NCBI RefSeq assembly: GCF_014196505.1
Contig: NZ_JACIDW010000003.1
Location: forward strand, 186,001-250,000
Origin: Rhizobium metallidurans
GTDB taxonomy: Bacteria > Pseudomonadota > Alphaproteobacteria > Rhizobiales > Rhizobiaceae
Direction of reading: 5' to 3'
Length of the DNA stretch: 64,000 nucleotides
Shown: in pieces, positions 10,694 to 20,199 of the stretch
How the letters are laid out: every line of letters starts with the position of its first letter
Position numbering within the stretch: position 1 is the stretch's first letter
Position numbers and translations under genes: made by a program
Notes under the pieces: generated by a model
What the model was told of the DNA's origin: nothing
Database searches by the model: none
Seen by the model: the letters and a program-made list of their open reading frames with translations, nothing else

Positions 10694-10712
10694 GCGGGCA
10701 ACGCTTGAACGA

Positions 10713-10741
10713 GAAAAGCCTGGCGCGAGTCGGGCTTTTTT
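10713..10741 (+). terminator. Rho-independent terminator after aspS
   Basis: A short stem (AAAAGCC paired with GGCTTTT) ends in a run of six T residues, 20 nt after the aspS stop. Confidence 0.7.
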
Positions 10742-10771
10742 CGTTTCTAGCTCCGATCATTCTCGGGTAAC

Positions 10772-10807
10772 AAAAAAGCCCGGCGAGCAATGCGCGCCGG
10801 GCTTTTT
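10772..10807. terminator. Strong bidirectional terminator
   Basis: The stem AAAAAGCCCGGCG/CGCCGGGCTTTTT encloses a short loop. It has A-runs on one side and T-runs on the other, so it can end transcription from aspS on the plus strand and from the convergent 10827-12014 gene on the minus strand. Confidence 0.85.
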
Positions 10808-10826
10808 CTCATTCACGTTACAGCGA

Positions 10827-12014
10827 TCAATCGTTCGCCGAAACCTTCACGCCGAGTACCTGCGGCAGCGTGTTCGGTGCGCCCATGGCGGCGCCCATGA
10901 TCATCGGGAAGGGCACGGGCTTGGCCGGAGCGGCGTCGACCGTCAGGCTCTTCGGGTCGTCGAGGAAGGTGTTGACGGCGGCCGATACGGCGTTCTGCAG
11001 CTCGGGGATGTTGAGCTGCGCCAGCATGATCGGCGCCATCGCCTTCAGCGAGTCCGCCATCTGCTGACCCGACATGCCCTGCTGGCTGCCGGCGTAGTCG
11101 AGCGCGCGCTTGGTGATCGAGGCGTCGTCGAAGCGGATCTGGGCGCTCTCGAACGAAAGCTGCTGCAGAAGGCCAAGCATGGCGAGGCCGAATGCTTGCT
11201 GGGCCTGTTCCTTGTTCTGGTTGGCTTCCGCCTGTTGTGCGGCTTCCTGCATCGACTTCATGAAGGCGAGTGTGTAGCCGTTGATCTTGAAGGCGAGGTT
11301 GAGCTTGCCGACATTGCTGAAGTCGAAGGCGAACTCCGATACGTCGATCGTGCCGGGGGCCATGTCCCAGCCACCCTTCATGGTGATGTCGCCGTTGACC
11401 TGCTGCAGCGCCAGCTTCTCGATCGCTTCCTTGCTCTGCGGATCGGTCGCCTTGCCGAGATCAGCCTTGAGGCCCTTGAAGGTGCCGTCGAAATCGAAGC
11501 CGGACTCGTCTTCGCGCAGCGTCAGGTTCATTTCGGTGCCGCCGATCGAGAAGAGCTCGGCGCCGTTCTGGACGACTTTCAGCGGGCCGCTGCGCGCGGT
11601 CTCGTAGAGCATCATCGAGGAGAGGCCTTCACCCTTGGCGTCGGCCGGGATCGAGACGCCGCCGAGCGCGAGTTCGCTGACGGTCAGTGTCGCGCCGTCA
11701 TTGGTGGTGTTGATGTCGGGGAAGGTCGCTTCCTCGATGTAGTAGCCGCCGTCGTCGTTTTGCTCGACGCCGCTCAGTGTGATTTCACCGATTGGCAACG
11801 CATCGCCATTGTTCGGCTTGAAGCTGGCGTTCTTCAGCGTGACGGTCTTGTCGTTCACGTCGATGCCGTCGGCGGCGAGCGTGCCGCCCTGCATCGTGTA
11901 GGCGGCATTGATCTTCTTCAGCAGATCCTGGCCATCAAGCGCGAAAGCGGAGCCGGCGAGAGAAAGGAATGCCACGCCCGAAAGCATGAGCCGCGTCGTC
12001 CGGTAAAATGTCAT
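10827..12014 (-). CDS. Secreted protein of unknown function
   Basis: I do not recognise a family. The 395-residue product has a clear signal peptide (RLMLSGVAFLSLAGSAFA, cleavage near residue 25) and no further membrane segment, so it should be periplasmic. The mature part is rich in short beta-type repeats containing G, N and D (for example ITLSGVEQNDDGGYYIEEATF). It has a Gln/Ala-rich helical stretch near residues 255-285 (EAAQQAEANQNKEQAQQAF) and ends with a hydrophobic-proline segment. The look is similar to lipid- or envelope-associated proteins of the AsmA/DUF945 sort, but that is only an impression. It stands alone between aspS and parC. Confidence 0.75.
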   Translation of the reverse strand: MTFYRTTRLMLSGVAFLSLAGSAFALDGQDLLKKINAAYTMQGGTLAADGIDVNDKTVTLKNASFKPNNGDALPIGEITLSGVEQNDDGGYYIEEATFPDINTTNDGATLTVSELALGGVSIPADAKGEGLSSMMLYETARSGPLKVVQNGAELFSIGGTEMNLTLREDESGFDFDGTFKGLKADLGKATDPQSKEAIEKLALQQVNGDITMKGGWDMAPGTIDVSEFAFDFSNVGKLNLAFKINGYTLAFMKSMQEAAQQAEANQNKEQAQQAFGLAMLGLLQQLSFESAQIRFDDASITKRALDYAGSQQGMSGQQMADSLKAMAPIMLAQLNIPELQNAVSAAVNTFLDDPKSLTVDAAPAKPVPFPMIMGAAMGAPNTLPQVLGVKVSAND

Positions 12015-12239
12015 GAATGTTCCTCTGGTCCAGGTGGGCGGTTGGCCGTCAATCTACTACGGATCTGCGCCGGTTTATATTTTGCGTTCTCTAAAATTCT
12101 GTTGAAGGGACAAGCAAACAAAGTCCAAATTCGGGCAAAAAGGTTTTAGCGATTGTTTTCTTTCTGTTCGGAGACTTCATCCACAGCCGCAATGCCCGGA
12201 TTCCTTGCTCACATCAACCATCTCGGTTAGTCAGAAGGT

Positions 12240-14498
12240 ATGGGACAAGAGATTTTGCCGCCCTCCGGCGGAGACGATGACAGCATTCTTCCGATCGACC
12301 TGAAGGCGGCGCTCGAGGAGCGTTATCTCGCCTATGCGTTGTCGACCATCATGCATCGCGCGCTGCCCGACGTCCGCGACGGCCTGAAGCCGGTCCATCG
12401 CCGCATCATCCACGCGATGAGCGAGATGGGCATCCGCCCGAACTCGGCCTTCAAGAAATGCGCGCGTATCGTCGGTGACGTGATCGGTAAGTTCCATCCG
12501 CACGGCGACCAGTCGGTCTACGATGCGCTGGTCCGTCTCGCCCAGGATTTCTCGCAGCGTTATCCCGTTGTCGACGGGCAGGGCAACTTCGGCAACATCG
12601 ATGGCGACAGTGCCGCCGCCTATCGATACACCGAAGCGCGCATGACCGATGTCGCCGGGCTGCTGCTCGAGGGTGTCGATCAGGACGCCGTCGATTTCCG
12701 GCTGACCTACAACGAGGAAGACCAGGAACCGACGGTTCTCCCCGGCGCCTTCCCGAACCTTCTCGCCAACGGCTCGTCGGGCATCGCCGTCGGCATGGCG
12801 ACCTCCATCCCGTCGCACAACGCGCATGAACTGTGCGACGCGGCGCTGCATCTGATCAAGCATCCGGATGCGACGGTCGAGACGCTGGTGGAACAGTTCA
12901 TCCCCGGTCCGGATTTCCCGACCGGCGGCATCATCATCGACGACCGCCAGACGATCATCGACGCCTACAAGACTGGCCGCGGCGGTTTTCGCACGCGCGC
13001 CAAGTGGCAGACCGAGGATCTCGGCCGCGGTGGCTATCAGATCGTCGTCACCGAAATTCCGTTCCAGGTGCAGAAGTCGCGCCTGATCGAGAAGATCGCC
13101 GAGCTCTTGATCGCCCGCAAGCTGCCGCTGCTCGAGGACATTCGCGACGAGTCGGCCGAGGATGTCCGCGTCGTGCTGGTGCCGAAGAACCGCACCGTCG
13201 ATCCGACCATCCTAATGGAATCCATGTTCAAGCTGACGGAACTCGAAAGCCGTTTCCCGCTGAACATGAACGTTCTCTCCATGGGCCGCATTCCGCGCGT
13301 CATGGCTTTGAACGAGGTTCTGAAGGAGTGGCTGGATCATCGTCGCGATGTGCTTCAGCGTCGTTCGCGCTTCCGCCTTGCCGCCATCGAACGGCGCCTA
13401 GAGGTCCTTGGCGGCCTGCTGATCGCCTATCTGAACATCGACGAGGTGATCCGCATCATCCGCGAGGAGGATGAACCCAAGCCGGTCATGGTCGCGCGCT
13501 GGTCGCTCACCGAGATCCAGGTCGAAGCCATCCTCAACATGCGCCTGCGCTCCTTGCGCAAGCTGGAAGAATTCGAGATCCGCACCGAGTTCGACGCTCT
13601 GAGCAAGGAAAAGGCCGAGATCGAAGCGCTGCTCGCCTCCGAGGACAAGCAGTGGCAGACCGTTGCCTGGGAAATCGGCGAGGTAAAGAAGAAGTTCGCC
13701 AAGGCGACCGAACTCGGTCGCCGCCGCACCCAGTTCGCCGAAGCGCCCGATGCCGACGAACAGGCCATCCAGCAGGCGATGATCGAGAAGGAGCCGATCA
13801 CTGTCGTCGTCTCCGAGAAAGGCTGGATCCGCGCGCTGAAGGGCCACATCTCCGACACCGCGACGCTCACCTTCAAGGAAGGCGATGCGCTGAGGATCGC
13901 GTTCCCCGCGCAGACCACCGACAAGATCCTGGTCGTCACCACCGGCGGCAAGGCCTTCACGCTCGGTGGCGACAAGCTGCCTGGCGGTCGCGGCCATGGC
14001 GAGCCGTTGCGCATCATGATCGACATGGACAACGATCAGGACGTGCTGACGGCCTTCGTCCACGATCCGCAGCGCAAGCAGATGATCGTCTCGACGGCCG
14101 GCAACGGCTTTGTCGTGGCCGAGGCGGACATGGTCGCCAATACCCGCAAGGGCAAGCAGATCATGAATGTTTCCATGCCCGACGAGACGAAACTCCTCGT
14201 GCCCGTTTCCGGCGACCACGTCGCCGTGGTCGGCGAGAACCGCAAGCTCCTGGTCTTCCCGCTGGATCAGGTTCCGGAAATGTCGCGCGGCAAGGGCGTT
14301 CGCCTGCAGCGCTACAAGGATGGCGGCATTTCGGATGTTCGCTGCTTCGCGATCGCGGATGGCCTCGTCTGGGAAGACAGCGCCGGCCGTACGTTCAGCA
14401 AAAACAAGGAAGAGCTCGCCGAGTGGCTTGCCGACCGCGCCTCCGCCGGCCGTACCGTTCCCAAGGGCTTCCCCCGCAGCGGCAAGTTCGCCGGGTGA
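12240..14498 (+). CDS. parC: DNA topoisomerase IV subunit A
   Basis: This 752-residue protein is the DNA-cleaving subunit of the type IIA topoisomerase that unlinks daughter chromosomes. The winged-helix core is present ([20 protein letters not shown]). The quinolone-pocket region is [19 protein letters not shown], and [10 protein letters not shown] carries the catalytic tyrosine. The C-terminal beta-pinwheel starts near residue 510 and has repeats such as [21 protein letters not shown]. The canonical GyrA-box of gyrase is absent and the protein is shorter than rhizobial GyrA, which supports ParC. The parE partner is not in the window. Confidence 0.94.
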   Translation: MGQEILPPSGGDDDSILPIDLKAALEERYLAYALSTIMHRALPDVRDGLKPVHRRIIHAMSEMGIRPNSAFKKCARIVGDVIGKFHPHGDQSVYDALVRLAQDFSQRYPVVDGQGNFGNIDGDSAAAYRYTEARMTDVAGLLLEGVDQDAVDFRLTYNEEDQEPTVLPGAFPNLLANGSSGIAVGMATSIPSHNAHELCDAALHLIKHPDATVETLVEQFIPGPDFPTGGIIIDDRQTIIDAYKTGRGGFRTRAKWQTEDLGRGGYQIVVTEIPFQVQKSRLIEKIAELLIARKLPLLEDIRDESAEDVRVVLVPKNRTVDPTILMESMFKLTELESRFPLNMNVLSMGRIPRVMALNEVLKEWLDHRRDVLQRRSRFRLAAIERRLEVLGGLLIAYLNIDEVIRIIREEDEPKPVMVARWSLTEIQVEAILNMRLRSLRKLEEFEIRTEFDALSKEKAEIEALLASEDKQWQTVAWEIGEVKKKFAKATELGRRRTQFAEAPDADEQAIQQAMIEKEPITVVVSEKGWIRALKGHISDTATLTFKEGDALRIAFPAQTTDKILVVTTGGKAFTLGGDKLPGGRGHGEPLRIMIDMDNDQDVLTAFVHDPQRKQMIVSTAGNGFVVAEADMVANTRKGKQIMNVSMPDETKLLVPVSGDHVAVVGENRKLLVFPLDQVPEMSRGKGVRLQRYKDGGISDVRCFAIADGLVWEDSAGRTFSKNKEELAEWLADRASAGRTVPKGFPRSGKFAG

Positions 14499-14509
14499 AA
14501 TATATCAGC

Positions 14510-14532
14510 GCCCCGCTCTTGGCGAGCGGGGC
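14510..14532 (+). terminator. Terminator-like hairpin after parC
   Basis: A perfect 9-bp stem (GCCCCGCTC/GAGCGGGGC) with a 5-nt loop starts 12 nt after the parC stop. The downstream T-tract is weak (ATTTACTC), so termination may be partial. Confidence 0.55.
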
Positions 14533-14573
14533 ATTTACTCTAGTTTTGTCCTGTAATCACAACATGGACAAAC

Positions 14574-14599
14574 ATCATTCCGAAGGCGGACGGAATGAT
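14574..14599. promoter_or_regulatory. Perfect 9-bp inverted repeat upstream of SRPBCC gene
   Basis: ATCATTCCG (14574-14582) and CGGAATGAT (14591-14599) form a dyad with an 8-nt centre, about 70 nt before the start of the SRPBCC gene. It is not followed by T residues, so it looks more like an operator than a terminator. No regulator is encoded next to it, and the function is unknown. Confidence 0.4.
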
Positions 14600-14666
14600 C
14601 GTATGTGGCGCCTTCGTGGGAAGGCGGCATGTCCGATCATGGAGGTCCGATCACGGAGGAATGTTG

Positions 14667-15179
14667 ATGACTGCCTGCAAGACCATTACGCTGACCGTCG
14701 CCCACACCTACAATGCCTCGCCTTGCGAGGTTTACGACGCCTGGCTCAACCCCGAGATCGCCAAACGCTTCCTCTTCGCCACCGATGACGGCCGGGTCAT
14801 CCGCGCCGATATCGAGCCGCGCGTCGGCGGCCATTTTCTCGTCATCGACAGACGGCCGACCGGCGACGCCGTTCATTACGGCGTGTTTCTCGAAATGCGC
14901 CGGCCGCGCCTGATGACATTCTCGTTTTCGGTGGCCGAACACGATCACAACGCCGATCGCATCCGCATCGATATCGAGCCGCTGGGGGAGGGCACGCGCC
15001 TGACGCTGTCGCATGAAATGTGCGCGGAATGGTCGGCCTACGAGGAACGGACGCATCGCGGCTGGACGCACATCCTGAACGGACTGGAGCGCGAACTCGA
15101 TGCGGTTCACGCCGTCAAACTGCCGGAGCTTGTTCCGTCGCAGGTTGTCTCCGAACCATCCAAAGCGAGTGCGCCATAA
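14667..15179 (+). CDS. SRPBCC / AHSA1-like domain protein
   Basis: This 170-residue single-domain protein has the START-like fold pattern of the AHSA1 (activator of Hsp90 ATPase homologue) family: VAHTYNASPCEVYDAWLNPEIAKRFL at the start, GGHFLVIDRR and VHYGVFLEMRRPRLMTFSF in the sheet, and a C-terminal helix (HRGWTHILNGLERELDAV). Such proteins bind hydrophobic ligands and are often small stress-linked factors, but no ligand can be inferred. The start at 14667 is chosen over 14661 because the GGAGGA ribosome site then has a 6-nt spacing. Its 3' end overlaps the convergent EamA gene by 65 nt. Confidence 0.8.
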   Translation: MTACKTITLTVAHTYNASPCEVYDAWLNPEIAKRFLFATDDGRVIRADIEPRVGGHFLVIDRRPTGDAVHYGVFLEMRRPRLMTFSFSVAEHDHNADRIRIDIEPLGEGTRLTLSHEMCAEWSAYEERTHRGWTHILNGLERELDAVHAVKLPELVPSQVVSEPSKASAP

Positions 15180-16005
15180 TCGCGGTGACGAGGATCGAGC
15201 CGCCGATCAGCGTCATGACCGGTGGCGTTTCCGAAAAGATCAGCCAGATCCAGATCGGCGCCAGGATGGTCTCGAGCAGGTAGAACATGCCCACCTCGGG
15301 CGCGGAAAGATAGCGCGGGCCGCTGGCAAGACACCAGAACGACACCGGCATCAGCACCGCGCCGTTGAAGATGATCCACGCTGGATTTTCGATGACGAGA
15401 CCGGCCGGAAGGGCGTTCGCGAGGCCAAGGCCGGCTGGAAGCACGGCGGCGAGCAGCGGCACGAACCCCATGGCGCGGCGTGACGCACGCCCGACGGTAA
15501 TCGCGCCCGCAAGCACCAACGCTGTCAAAAGCGCCATCGCATCGCCGAAACTGTTGCCGCCGGAAAGGCCGTCACCGACGATCATGCCGACCCCAAGGAT
15601 CATCACCACCATGGTCACCAGCGTCGACATGGATGGACGCTCTTTCAGGAACAGCCATGAAAGCAGCGCGCCGAACATCGGATTGAAGGCGACGATGAAG
15701 ACGACATTCGCCGTCGTGGTATTGAAGACCGCGAGCAGGAACGTCACCGTCGACAGGCCGTAGAGGCCCCCGGCAACAAGACCCGCCCGACCCGGCACCA
15801 TCGCCGGCCAGCTTCCCTTGATCCATCGGATCAGGCAAACGATCACCAGCGTCACGACGACAGTGGTGATGCTGCGCATGCCGACGATCGACCACATGTC
15901 GCCATTTGCCAGGCGAACCAGCGGAATATCCATGGAGAGCGCAACGCCGCCGATCGCCGTCAGCAGCAGGCCCTTCCTGTGATCGGAAAGGGTGGGGAGG
16001 GGCAT
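15115..16005 (-). CDS. EamA/DMT-family permease
   Basis: This 296-residue inner-membrane protein shows about ten hydrophobic segments in two repeats, the 5+5 EamA topology. One example is SIVGMRSITTVVVTLVIVCL; another is MLILGVG-type helix VVMILGVGMIVGDGL. Drug/metabolite transporters of this type usually export small metabolites or amino acids; the substrate is unknown. Its ATG directly abuts the stop of the upstream transferase gene (TAA immediately followed by ATG), so the two are translated from one mRNA. The 3' end overlaps the SRPBCC gene on the opposite strand. Confidence 0.88.
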   Translation of the reverse strand: MPLPTLSDHRKGLLLTAIGGVALSMDIPLVRLANGDMWSIVGMRSITTVVVTLVIVCLIRWIKGSWPAMVPGRAGLVAGGLYGLSTVTFLLAVFNTTTANVVFIVAFNPMFGALLSWLFLKERPSMSTLVTMVVMILGVGMIVGDGLSGGNSFGDAMALLTALVLAGAITVGRASRRAMGFVPLLAAVLPAGLGLANALPAGLVIENPAWIIFNGAVLMPVSFWCLASGPRYLSAPEVGMFYLLETILAPIWIWLIFSETPPVMTLIGGSILVTAIMAHSLWMVRRQPATEQAPAV

Positions 16006-16782
16006 TTAAGCTTGGTTGCCTTCGGGAAGGGATGTGGGGTCGAAACGCTCCCAGCCTCGGGCGGTCAGGTGCTCCTGCGGCTGGTAACGGGTCTTGTAGT
16101 CCATTTTTCGCGAACCTTGAACCCAGTATCCGAGATAGACATGCGGCAGGCCGAGCGCCTTTGTCCGCCCGATGTGGTCAAGGATCATGAAGGTGCCGAG
16201 CGACCGCTTGTCGAGGTCGGGGTTGAAGTAGGAATAGACCATCGAGAGCCCGTCGCTCATCGTATCGGTCAGAGCCGCAGCGATCAGTTCACCGCTCGGC
16301 CGCGTTTCCAGCCCCGAGCCTTCCACGCGTCGGCGATACTCGATGATCTTGGTGTTGACATGCGTGTCCTCGACCATGATCGCATAGTCGAGCACGGTCA
16401 TGTCGGACATCCCGCCCTGCTGGTGCCGATAGTCGAGATAGCGGCGAAACAGCGAATATTGCTCGCTCGACGGCTGCGCCGGAAATTCGGTGGAGATCAG
16501 ATCGGAATTGGCCGCGACCACCCGCTTCATCGATTTGGTCGGCTCGAACTCGTCGGCGAGGATGCGCACCGAAACACAGGCCCGGCAGGCCTCGCAGGCG
16601 GGACGGTAGGCGATGTTCTGGGAGCGGCGAAATCCGCCCTGCGTCAGGATGTCGTTCATCTCGGCGGCGCGTGGCCCGACGAGATGCGTAAAAACCTTCC
16701 GTTCCATCTCATGCGCAAGATAAGGGCAGGCAGCCGGGGCCGTCAGATAAAACTGCGGAGATGGCGTGGTCTGCGTATTCAT
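16006..16782 (-). CDS. bpt: Leucyl/arginyl-tRNA--protein transferase (Bpt/ATE family)
   Basis: This 258-residue cytosolic enzyme moves an amino acid from tRNA to the N-terminus of target proteins and marks them for ClpS/ClpAP degradation. The family features are the N-terminal cysteine cluster [16 protein letters not shown] (about residues 57-72), the basic [10 protein letters not shown] segment, and the GNAT-like C-terminal part with [23 protein letters not shown] and [21 protein letters not shown]. Bacterial Bpt enzymes transfer leucine to acidic N-termini; the family name arginyltransferase comes from eukaryotes. The start at 16782 gives the typical [13 protein letters not shown]. It shares an mRNA with the EamA permease. 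Confidence 0.92.
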   Translation of the reverse strand: MNTQTTPSPQFYLTAPAACPYLAHEMERKVFTHLVGPRAAEMNDILTQGGFRRSQNIAYRPACEACRACVSVRILADEFEPTKSMKRVVAANSDLISTEFPAQPSSEQYSLFRRYLDYRHQQGGMSDMTVLDYAIMVEDTHVNTKIIEYRRRVEGSGLETRPSGELIAAALTDTMSDGLSMVYSYFNPDLDKRSLGTFMILDHIGRTKALGLPHVYLGYWVQGSRKMDYKTRYQPQEHLTARGWERFDPTSLPEGNQA

Positions 16783-16958
16783 CTGCTGCGGAGATGTCCT
16801 TCGGTTGCATGCTGAAATCACAGCATGACTTAAGAAAAGAAAACGTCAACAGCGCGGCGGTCGGCCGCGCTTTATGATCGCTTATACTTTCGGATATGGC
16901 CCACCGGCGTCCCCTGTAAAGCCGGGGAAGTTTGATTATTTCAGAGGCTTGGCGGATC

Positions 16959-17417
16959 TCACGCGGTTCTGATCGTCGCCGTTCCGATAAGAAGGTCGTG
17001 CAGCAGGCGGCTGCGGTCGGTGAACAGGCCGACCAGCAGAATCAGCGGTGTGAGAACCGAGTTCAGGATCCAGAACAGCGCGAGGTGCACGATCGCCGTC
17101 AGGAAATCCATTTCGCGCCCGTCGACGCGCACGACCGCGATGCCCATCGCCCGCATGCCGAGCGACGCCTGGCTCGGGCCGCCGACCGTGAAGCCGAAAT
17201 AGAGGCCCGCGACGATCACGAACAGGGCCGGATAGAGGAAGAAACCGAGACCGAGCGTGACGATCGACAGGAAGAACAGGATGACCGCCGCCGGAATGCA
17301 GAGCAAAAGGATGATCACATAGTCGAGGATGAACGCAAAGACGCGTCGGCTCAGCGTGCCGCTATAGGCGCGCCAGTCGTCAGGTGCGGCATAAAGCGGG
17401 TTCGGGTTGAGCGACAT
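16959..17417 (-). CDS. RDD-family membrane protein
   Basis: This 152-residue protein has an N-terminal soluble patch (LNPNPLYAAPDDWRAYSG) and then the RDD signature helices: RRVFAFILDYVIILLLCIPAAV, FLYPALFVIVAGLYFG, and LFWILNSVLTPLILLVGLFTDRSRLLHDLLIGT. RDD proteins are small three-helix inner-membrane proteins with proposed roles in ion exchange or transport. A specific function cannot be given. It lies 78 nt downstream of hemB on the same strand, so the two may be read together. Confidence 0.85.
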   Translation of the reverse strand: MSLNPNPLYAAPDDWRAYSGTLSRRVFAFILDYVIILLLCIPAAVILFFLSIVTLGLGFFLYPALFVIVAGLYFGFTVGGPSQASLGMRAMGIAVVRVDGREMDFLTAIVHLALFWILNSVLTPLILLVGLFTDRSRLLHDLLIGTATIRTA

Positions 17418-17494
17418 CGTTACGATCTCCTTTCGAGAGTGGCTACCGCTGATATGGTGACGCTCGCCCTGAATACAATATTGGCGCGAAACGA

Positions 17495-18508
17495 TCAGCG
17501 CTTCGCGAGGATCCTGGCGACCTCGATGGAAAAATAGGTGAGGATGCCGTCGCAGCCCGCGCGCTTGAAGGCGAGCAGCGTCTCGAGCATCGCCTTTTCC
17601 CCGTCAATCCAGCCGTTCATCGCCGCCGCCTTGATCTGCGAGTATTCGCCCGACACCTGATAGGCGAAGGTCGGAAGGCCAAAGGCTTCCTTCATCCGCC
17701 AGCAGATATCGATATAGGGCAGGCCGGGCTTGACCATCAGCATGTCGGCGCCTTCCTCGACGTCGAGCGCGGCGTCGCGGATCGCCTCGGTGCCGTTGGC
17801 CGGGTCGATATAGTAGCTCTTCTTGTCGCCCTTCAGCAGCCCGCCGGTGGAGATCGCCTCGCGGTAGGGGCCATAGAAGGCGGACGCGAATTTCGTCGCG
17901 TAGCTCATGATCCCGACATTCTGGTGCCCGGCGGCGTCGAGCGCGCGGCGGATGGCGCCGATGCGGCCATCCATCATTTCGGATGGGGAGATGATGTCGG
18001 AGCCGGCATCGGCCTGCATGACGGCGGCGCGCGCCACCTGATCGACCGTCTCGTCATTGACGATCTCGTTGCCGCGCAGGATGCCGTCATGTCCGTGGCT
18101 GGTGAACGGATCGAGCGCCACGTCGGTGATGACGCCGATATTGGGCACGGCCTTCTTGATGGCGGCGGTTGCCTGGTTGATCAGATTGTTCGCCTCCAGG
18201 CTGTTGGAGCCTGTCTCGTCGCGCAGCGACATCTCTATATTCGGGAAGGTCGCGATGGCGGGGATGCCGAGATCGGCCGCTTCCCTCGTGGCTTCCACCA
18301 GCTTGTCGACGCTCATGCGGTTGACACCCGGCATGGCGGGGATCGGCTCGACGATGCCGGAACCCGGAACCACGAAGACGGGCCAGATCAGGTCGTCCAC
18401 CGTCAGCCGGTTCTCCTGCACCATCCGGCGCGTCCAGTCCGCCTTGCGGTTGCGCCGCATCCGGCGGTGGCCCGTGATTTCGTCGACGAGGTGTGTCTTG
18501 TCCTGCAT
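17495..18508 (-). CDS. hemB: Porphobilinogen synthase (delta-aminolevulinate dehydratase)
   Basis: This 337-residue cytosolic enzyme joins two 5-aminolevulinates into porphobilinogen, the second committed step of heme and tetrapyrrole synthesis. Family motifs are DDLIWPVFVVPGSG, GIPAIATFPNIE, TDVALDPFTSHGHDG, SPSEMMDGRIGAIR, SYATKFASAFYGPYREA (first Schiff-base lysine), and MVKPGLPYIDICW (second lysine). The D-x-A-L-D-P metal-site segment lacks the zinc-binding triple cysteine, which points to the Mg-dependent type common in rhizobia. The start at 18508 gives the family N-terminus; an in-frame upstream ATG at 18535 is possible. Confidence 0.95.
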   Translation of the reverse strand: MQDKTHLVDEITGHRRMRRNRKADWTRRMVQENRLTVDDLIWPVFVVPGSGIVEPIPAMPGVNRMSVDKLVEATREAADLGIPAIATFPNIEMSLRDETGSNSLEANNLINQATAAIKKAVPNIGVITDVALDPFTSHGHDGILRGNEIVNDETVDQVARAAVMQADAGSDIISPSEMMDGRIGAIRRALDAAGHQNVGIMSYATKFASAFYGPYREAISTGGLLKGDKKSYYIDPANGTEAIRDAALDVEEGADMLMVKPGLPYIDICWRMKEAFGLPTFAYQVSGEYSQIKAAAMNGWIDGEKAMLETLLAFKRAGCDGILTYFSIEVARILAKR

Positions 18509-18656
18509 GATCGTTCCAGCTCTTGGCGGTTCCAATTGTTGCCGCGCTCATTATCATGTCGTCAGATAAATCCAAACCGGGCGAATGGCCGCAACCGGCA
18601 AGCGGCTGGCGACGAAGCGCTGGCGAAGACGTCGCCACGCACCTATTGTCTGACGC

Positions 18657-19094
18657 ATGAACGCTGATTCTCCGACCATACCGAAAAGCACGCTGACCGG
18701 CGTTCTCTTTGTCCTGTTCCTGCGCCTGATCGCGATATCGTGCTTCTGGTTTGGATTGCAGTATTGGGCCATGCTCGTCGGCTACTCGCTGATCGGTGCC
18801 GGCCGCTTTGATCTTCTGAGCCTGCCGTGGAAGGTGGCCAGCACCAGTCTCGCCGTTCTCTTCCCGGTCGCAGCTCTCGGGCTCTGGCTGGCGGTATCCT
18901 GGGGCCCGGTGATCTGGGTGCTCGCGGCAGGTGGCCAGATCGTCATGTACGGGTTTCTTCCGGAGATTTTCGGAGCCAACAAGCTCGTCATTTTCCTCCA
19001 TGCCGTGGTCGCCGTTATCTACGGTGTTTTCCGCTTCCTGCTCTGGCAGGAGAAGCGCCGGCGCCGGCAGCAGGTAAGTGTTGATTTACCCTGA
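18657..19094 (+). CDS. Small membrane protein, DUF6163-like
   Basis: This 145-residue protein has four hydrophobic helices (TGVLFVLFLRLIAISCFWFG; VASTSLAVLFPVAALGLWLA; PVIWVLAAGGQIVMYGFL; LVIFLHAVVAVIYGVFRFLL) and a very basic C-terminus (EKRRRRQQ), giving a likely cytosolic tail. Conserved proteins of this length sit beside ldtR in Rhizobiales genomes; I believe the family is DUF6163, but that name is from memory. No activity is known. It is divergent from hemB and precedes ldtR by 130 nt. Confidence 0.75.
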   Translation: MNADSPTIPKSTLTGVLFVLFLRLIAISCFWFGLQYWAMLVGYSLIGAGRFDLLSLPWKVASTSLAVLFPVAALGLWLAVSWGPVIWVLAAGGQIVMYGFLPEIFGANKLVIFLHAVVAVIYGVFRFLLWQEKRRRRQQVSVDLP

Positions 19095-19224
19095 TACAAC
19101 AGCGCCTTTTGGTAAGGCACTGTTAAGCCTGCAGTTTAAGTAGAATTTTATCTGTATTCGATAGGGTCTGTCTCAAGGCGGGAAGACAACCAACACCGCC
19201 AAACAAAACAGTGAGGCAGTCATC

Positions 19225-19740
19225 ATGAATACGAAAATCAAGCCGCAGGCGGTATCGAACTTCCGTGAACAGCAGGACCTGGGTATCCGTGATCTTTACA
19301 TGGAATCCCTTCATCTTGTTGAACGTCTTCACCGCCGTCTTCTGGATGTCATCAAGGACGAATTCGACCGTCAGGGTCGCAGCGACGTCAACGCCATCCA
19401 GGCTCTTCTCCTCTTCAACATCGGCAACTCGGAACTGACCGCCGGCGAACTTCGCTCCCGCGGTTACTACCTGGGCTCCAACGTTTCCTACAACGTCAAG
19501 AAGCTCGTCGACCTCGGCTTCATCAACCACCAGCGCTCGCGCATCGACCGTCGCTCGGTCCGCATCAGCCTGACGGAAACCGGCCAGGAAATCGCCGAGA
19601 CGGTTGCCAAGCTCTATGAGCGCCACACGGCATCGATCGACAAGGTCGGCGGCATCGGCACCGACGAGTTCGCGCAGATGAACAAGCTGCTGACCCGTCT
19701 CGACCGCTTCTGGAACGACTCGATCATGTATCGTCTCTAA
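19225..19740 (+). CDS. ldtR: MarR-family transcriptional regulator LdtR
   Basis: This 171-residue winged-helix regulator has its MarR core in residues ~50-135 (DVNAIQALLLFNIGNSELTAGELRSRGYYLGSNVSYNVKKLVDLGFI, then the wing HQRSRIDRRSVRISLTETG). This sequence type is the LdtR group first studied in Liberibacter asiaticus and Sinorhizobium. There it activates the neighbouring L,D-transpeptidase gene ldtP and influences osmotic stress tolerance, and its activity is altered by small aromatic ligands. The ldtP gene lies downstream here, the same pairing. A hairpin follows the stop. Confidence 0.9.
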   Translation: MNTKIKPQAVSNFREQQDLGIRDLYMESLHLVERLHRRLLDVIKDEFDRQGRSDVNAIQALLLFNIGNSELTAGELRSRGYYLGSNVSYNVKKLVDLGFINHQRSRIDRRSVRISLTETGQEIAETVAKLYERHTASIDKVGGIGTDEFAQMNKLLTRLDRFWNDSIMYRL

Positions 19741-19766
19741 GCAACAAGACCCCTCCAAGGTCAAAG

Positions 19767-19800
19767 AAAGCCGGATGCGTTTCCCTGCGCGTCCGGCTTT
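19767..19800 (+). terminator. Hairpin terminator after ldtR
   Basis: A 9-bp stem (AAAGCCGGA/TCCGGCTTT) lies 26 nt past the ldtR stop. The T-run after it is short, so read-through is possible. Confidence 0.6.
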
Positions 19801-20199
19801 GCCGTTTTGGCCGACGTGGCATCTTTGCAACGCATGACCGGTCAACCATGCTTCGAGGCACAAACGCCTGTATTCAAGTCGCGTTTTAGCCGCTATTAGC
19901 CAGGAAAATCCTTGCAATGGTTTGGTTCATTTTTCGCCTCGATCGCCATCGAAGGTTGCGCTTTGCGGCGGAGACACGAATTGGCCATATTAGCATGGCA
20001 GCGGAAATACATGGAAACCGGCGTTTCCTGGAGCCGAGGTTCCTAAAACCTCGCTTGTTCTGCTCGCGATCAAGTGATCGCCTGCAGCGAGATTTCGAGG
20101 CGCGCCGTGGCAACGGATGGGCAGTGACTGCGTTATGCGCGGTGACGAAGGGCAAAGCCACCGGTCTCTCAAGCGGCGGCATTATTGTGGTTGGGACGA
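19801..20199. other. 399-nt ldtR-ldtP intergenic region
   Basis: No convincing gene is seen. An open frame at 19917-20222 has Arg-rich content and no good ribosome site, and it runs into ldtP out of frame, so I treat it as chance. The length suggests a regulated promoter and long leader for ldtP. LdtR is expected to bind here from work on relatives, but I could not identify a clear operator by eye. Confidence 0.5.
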
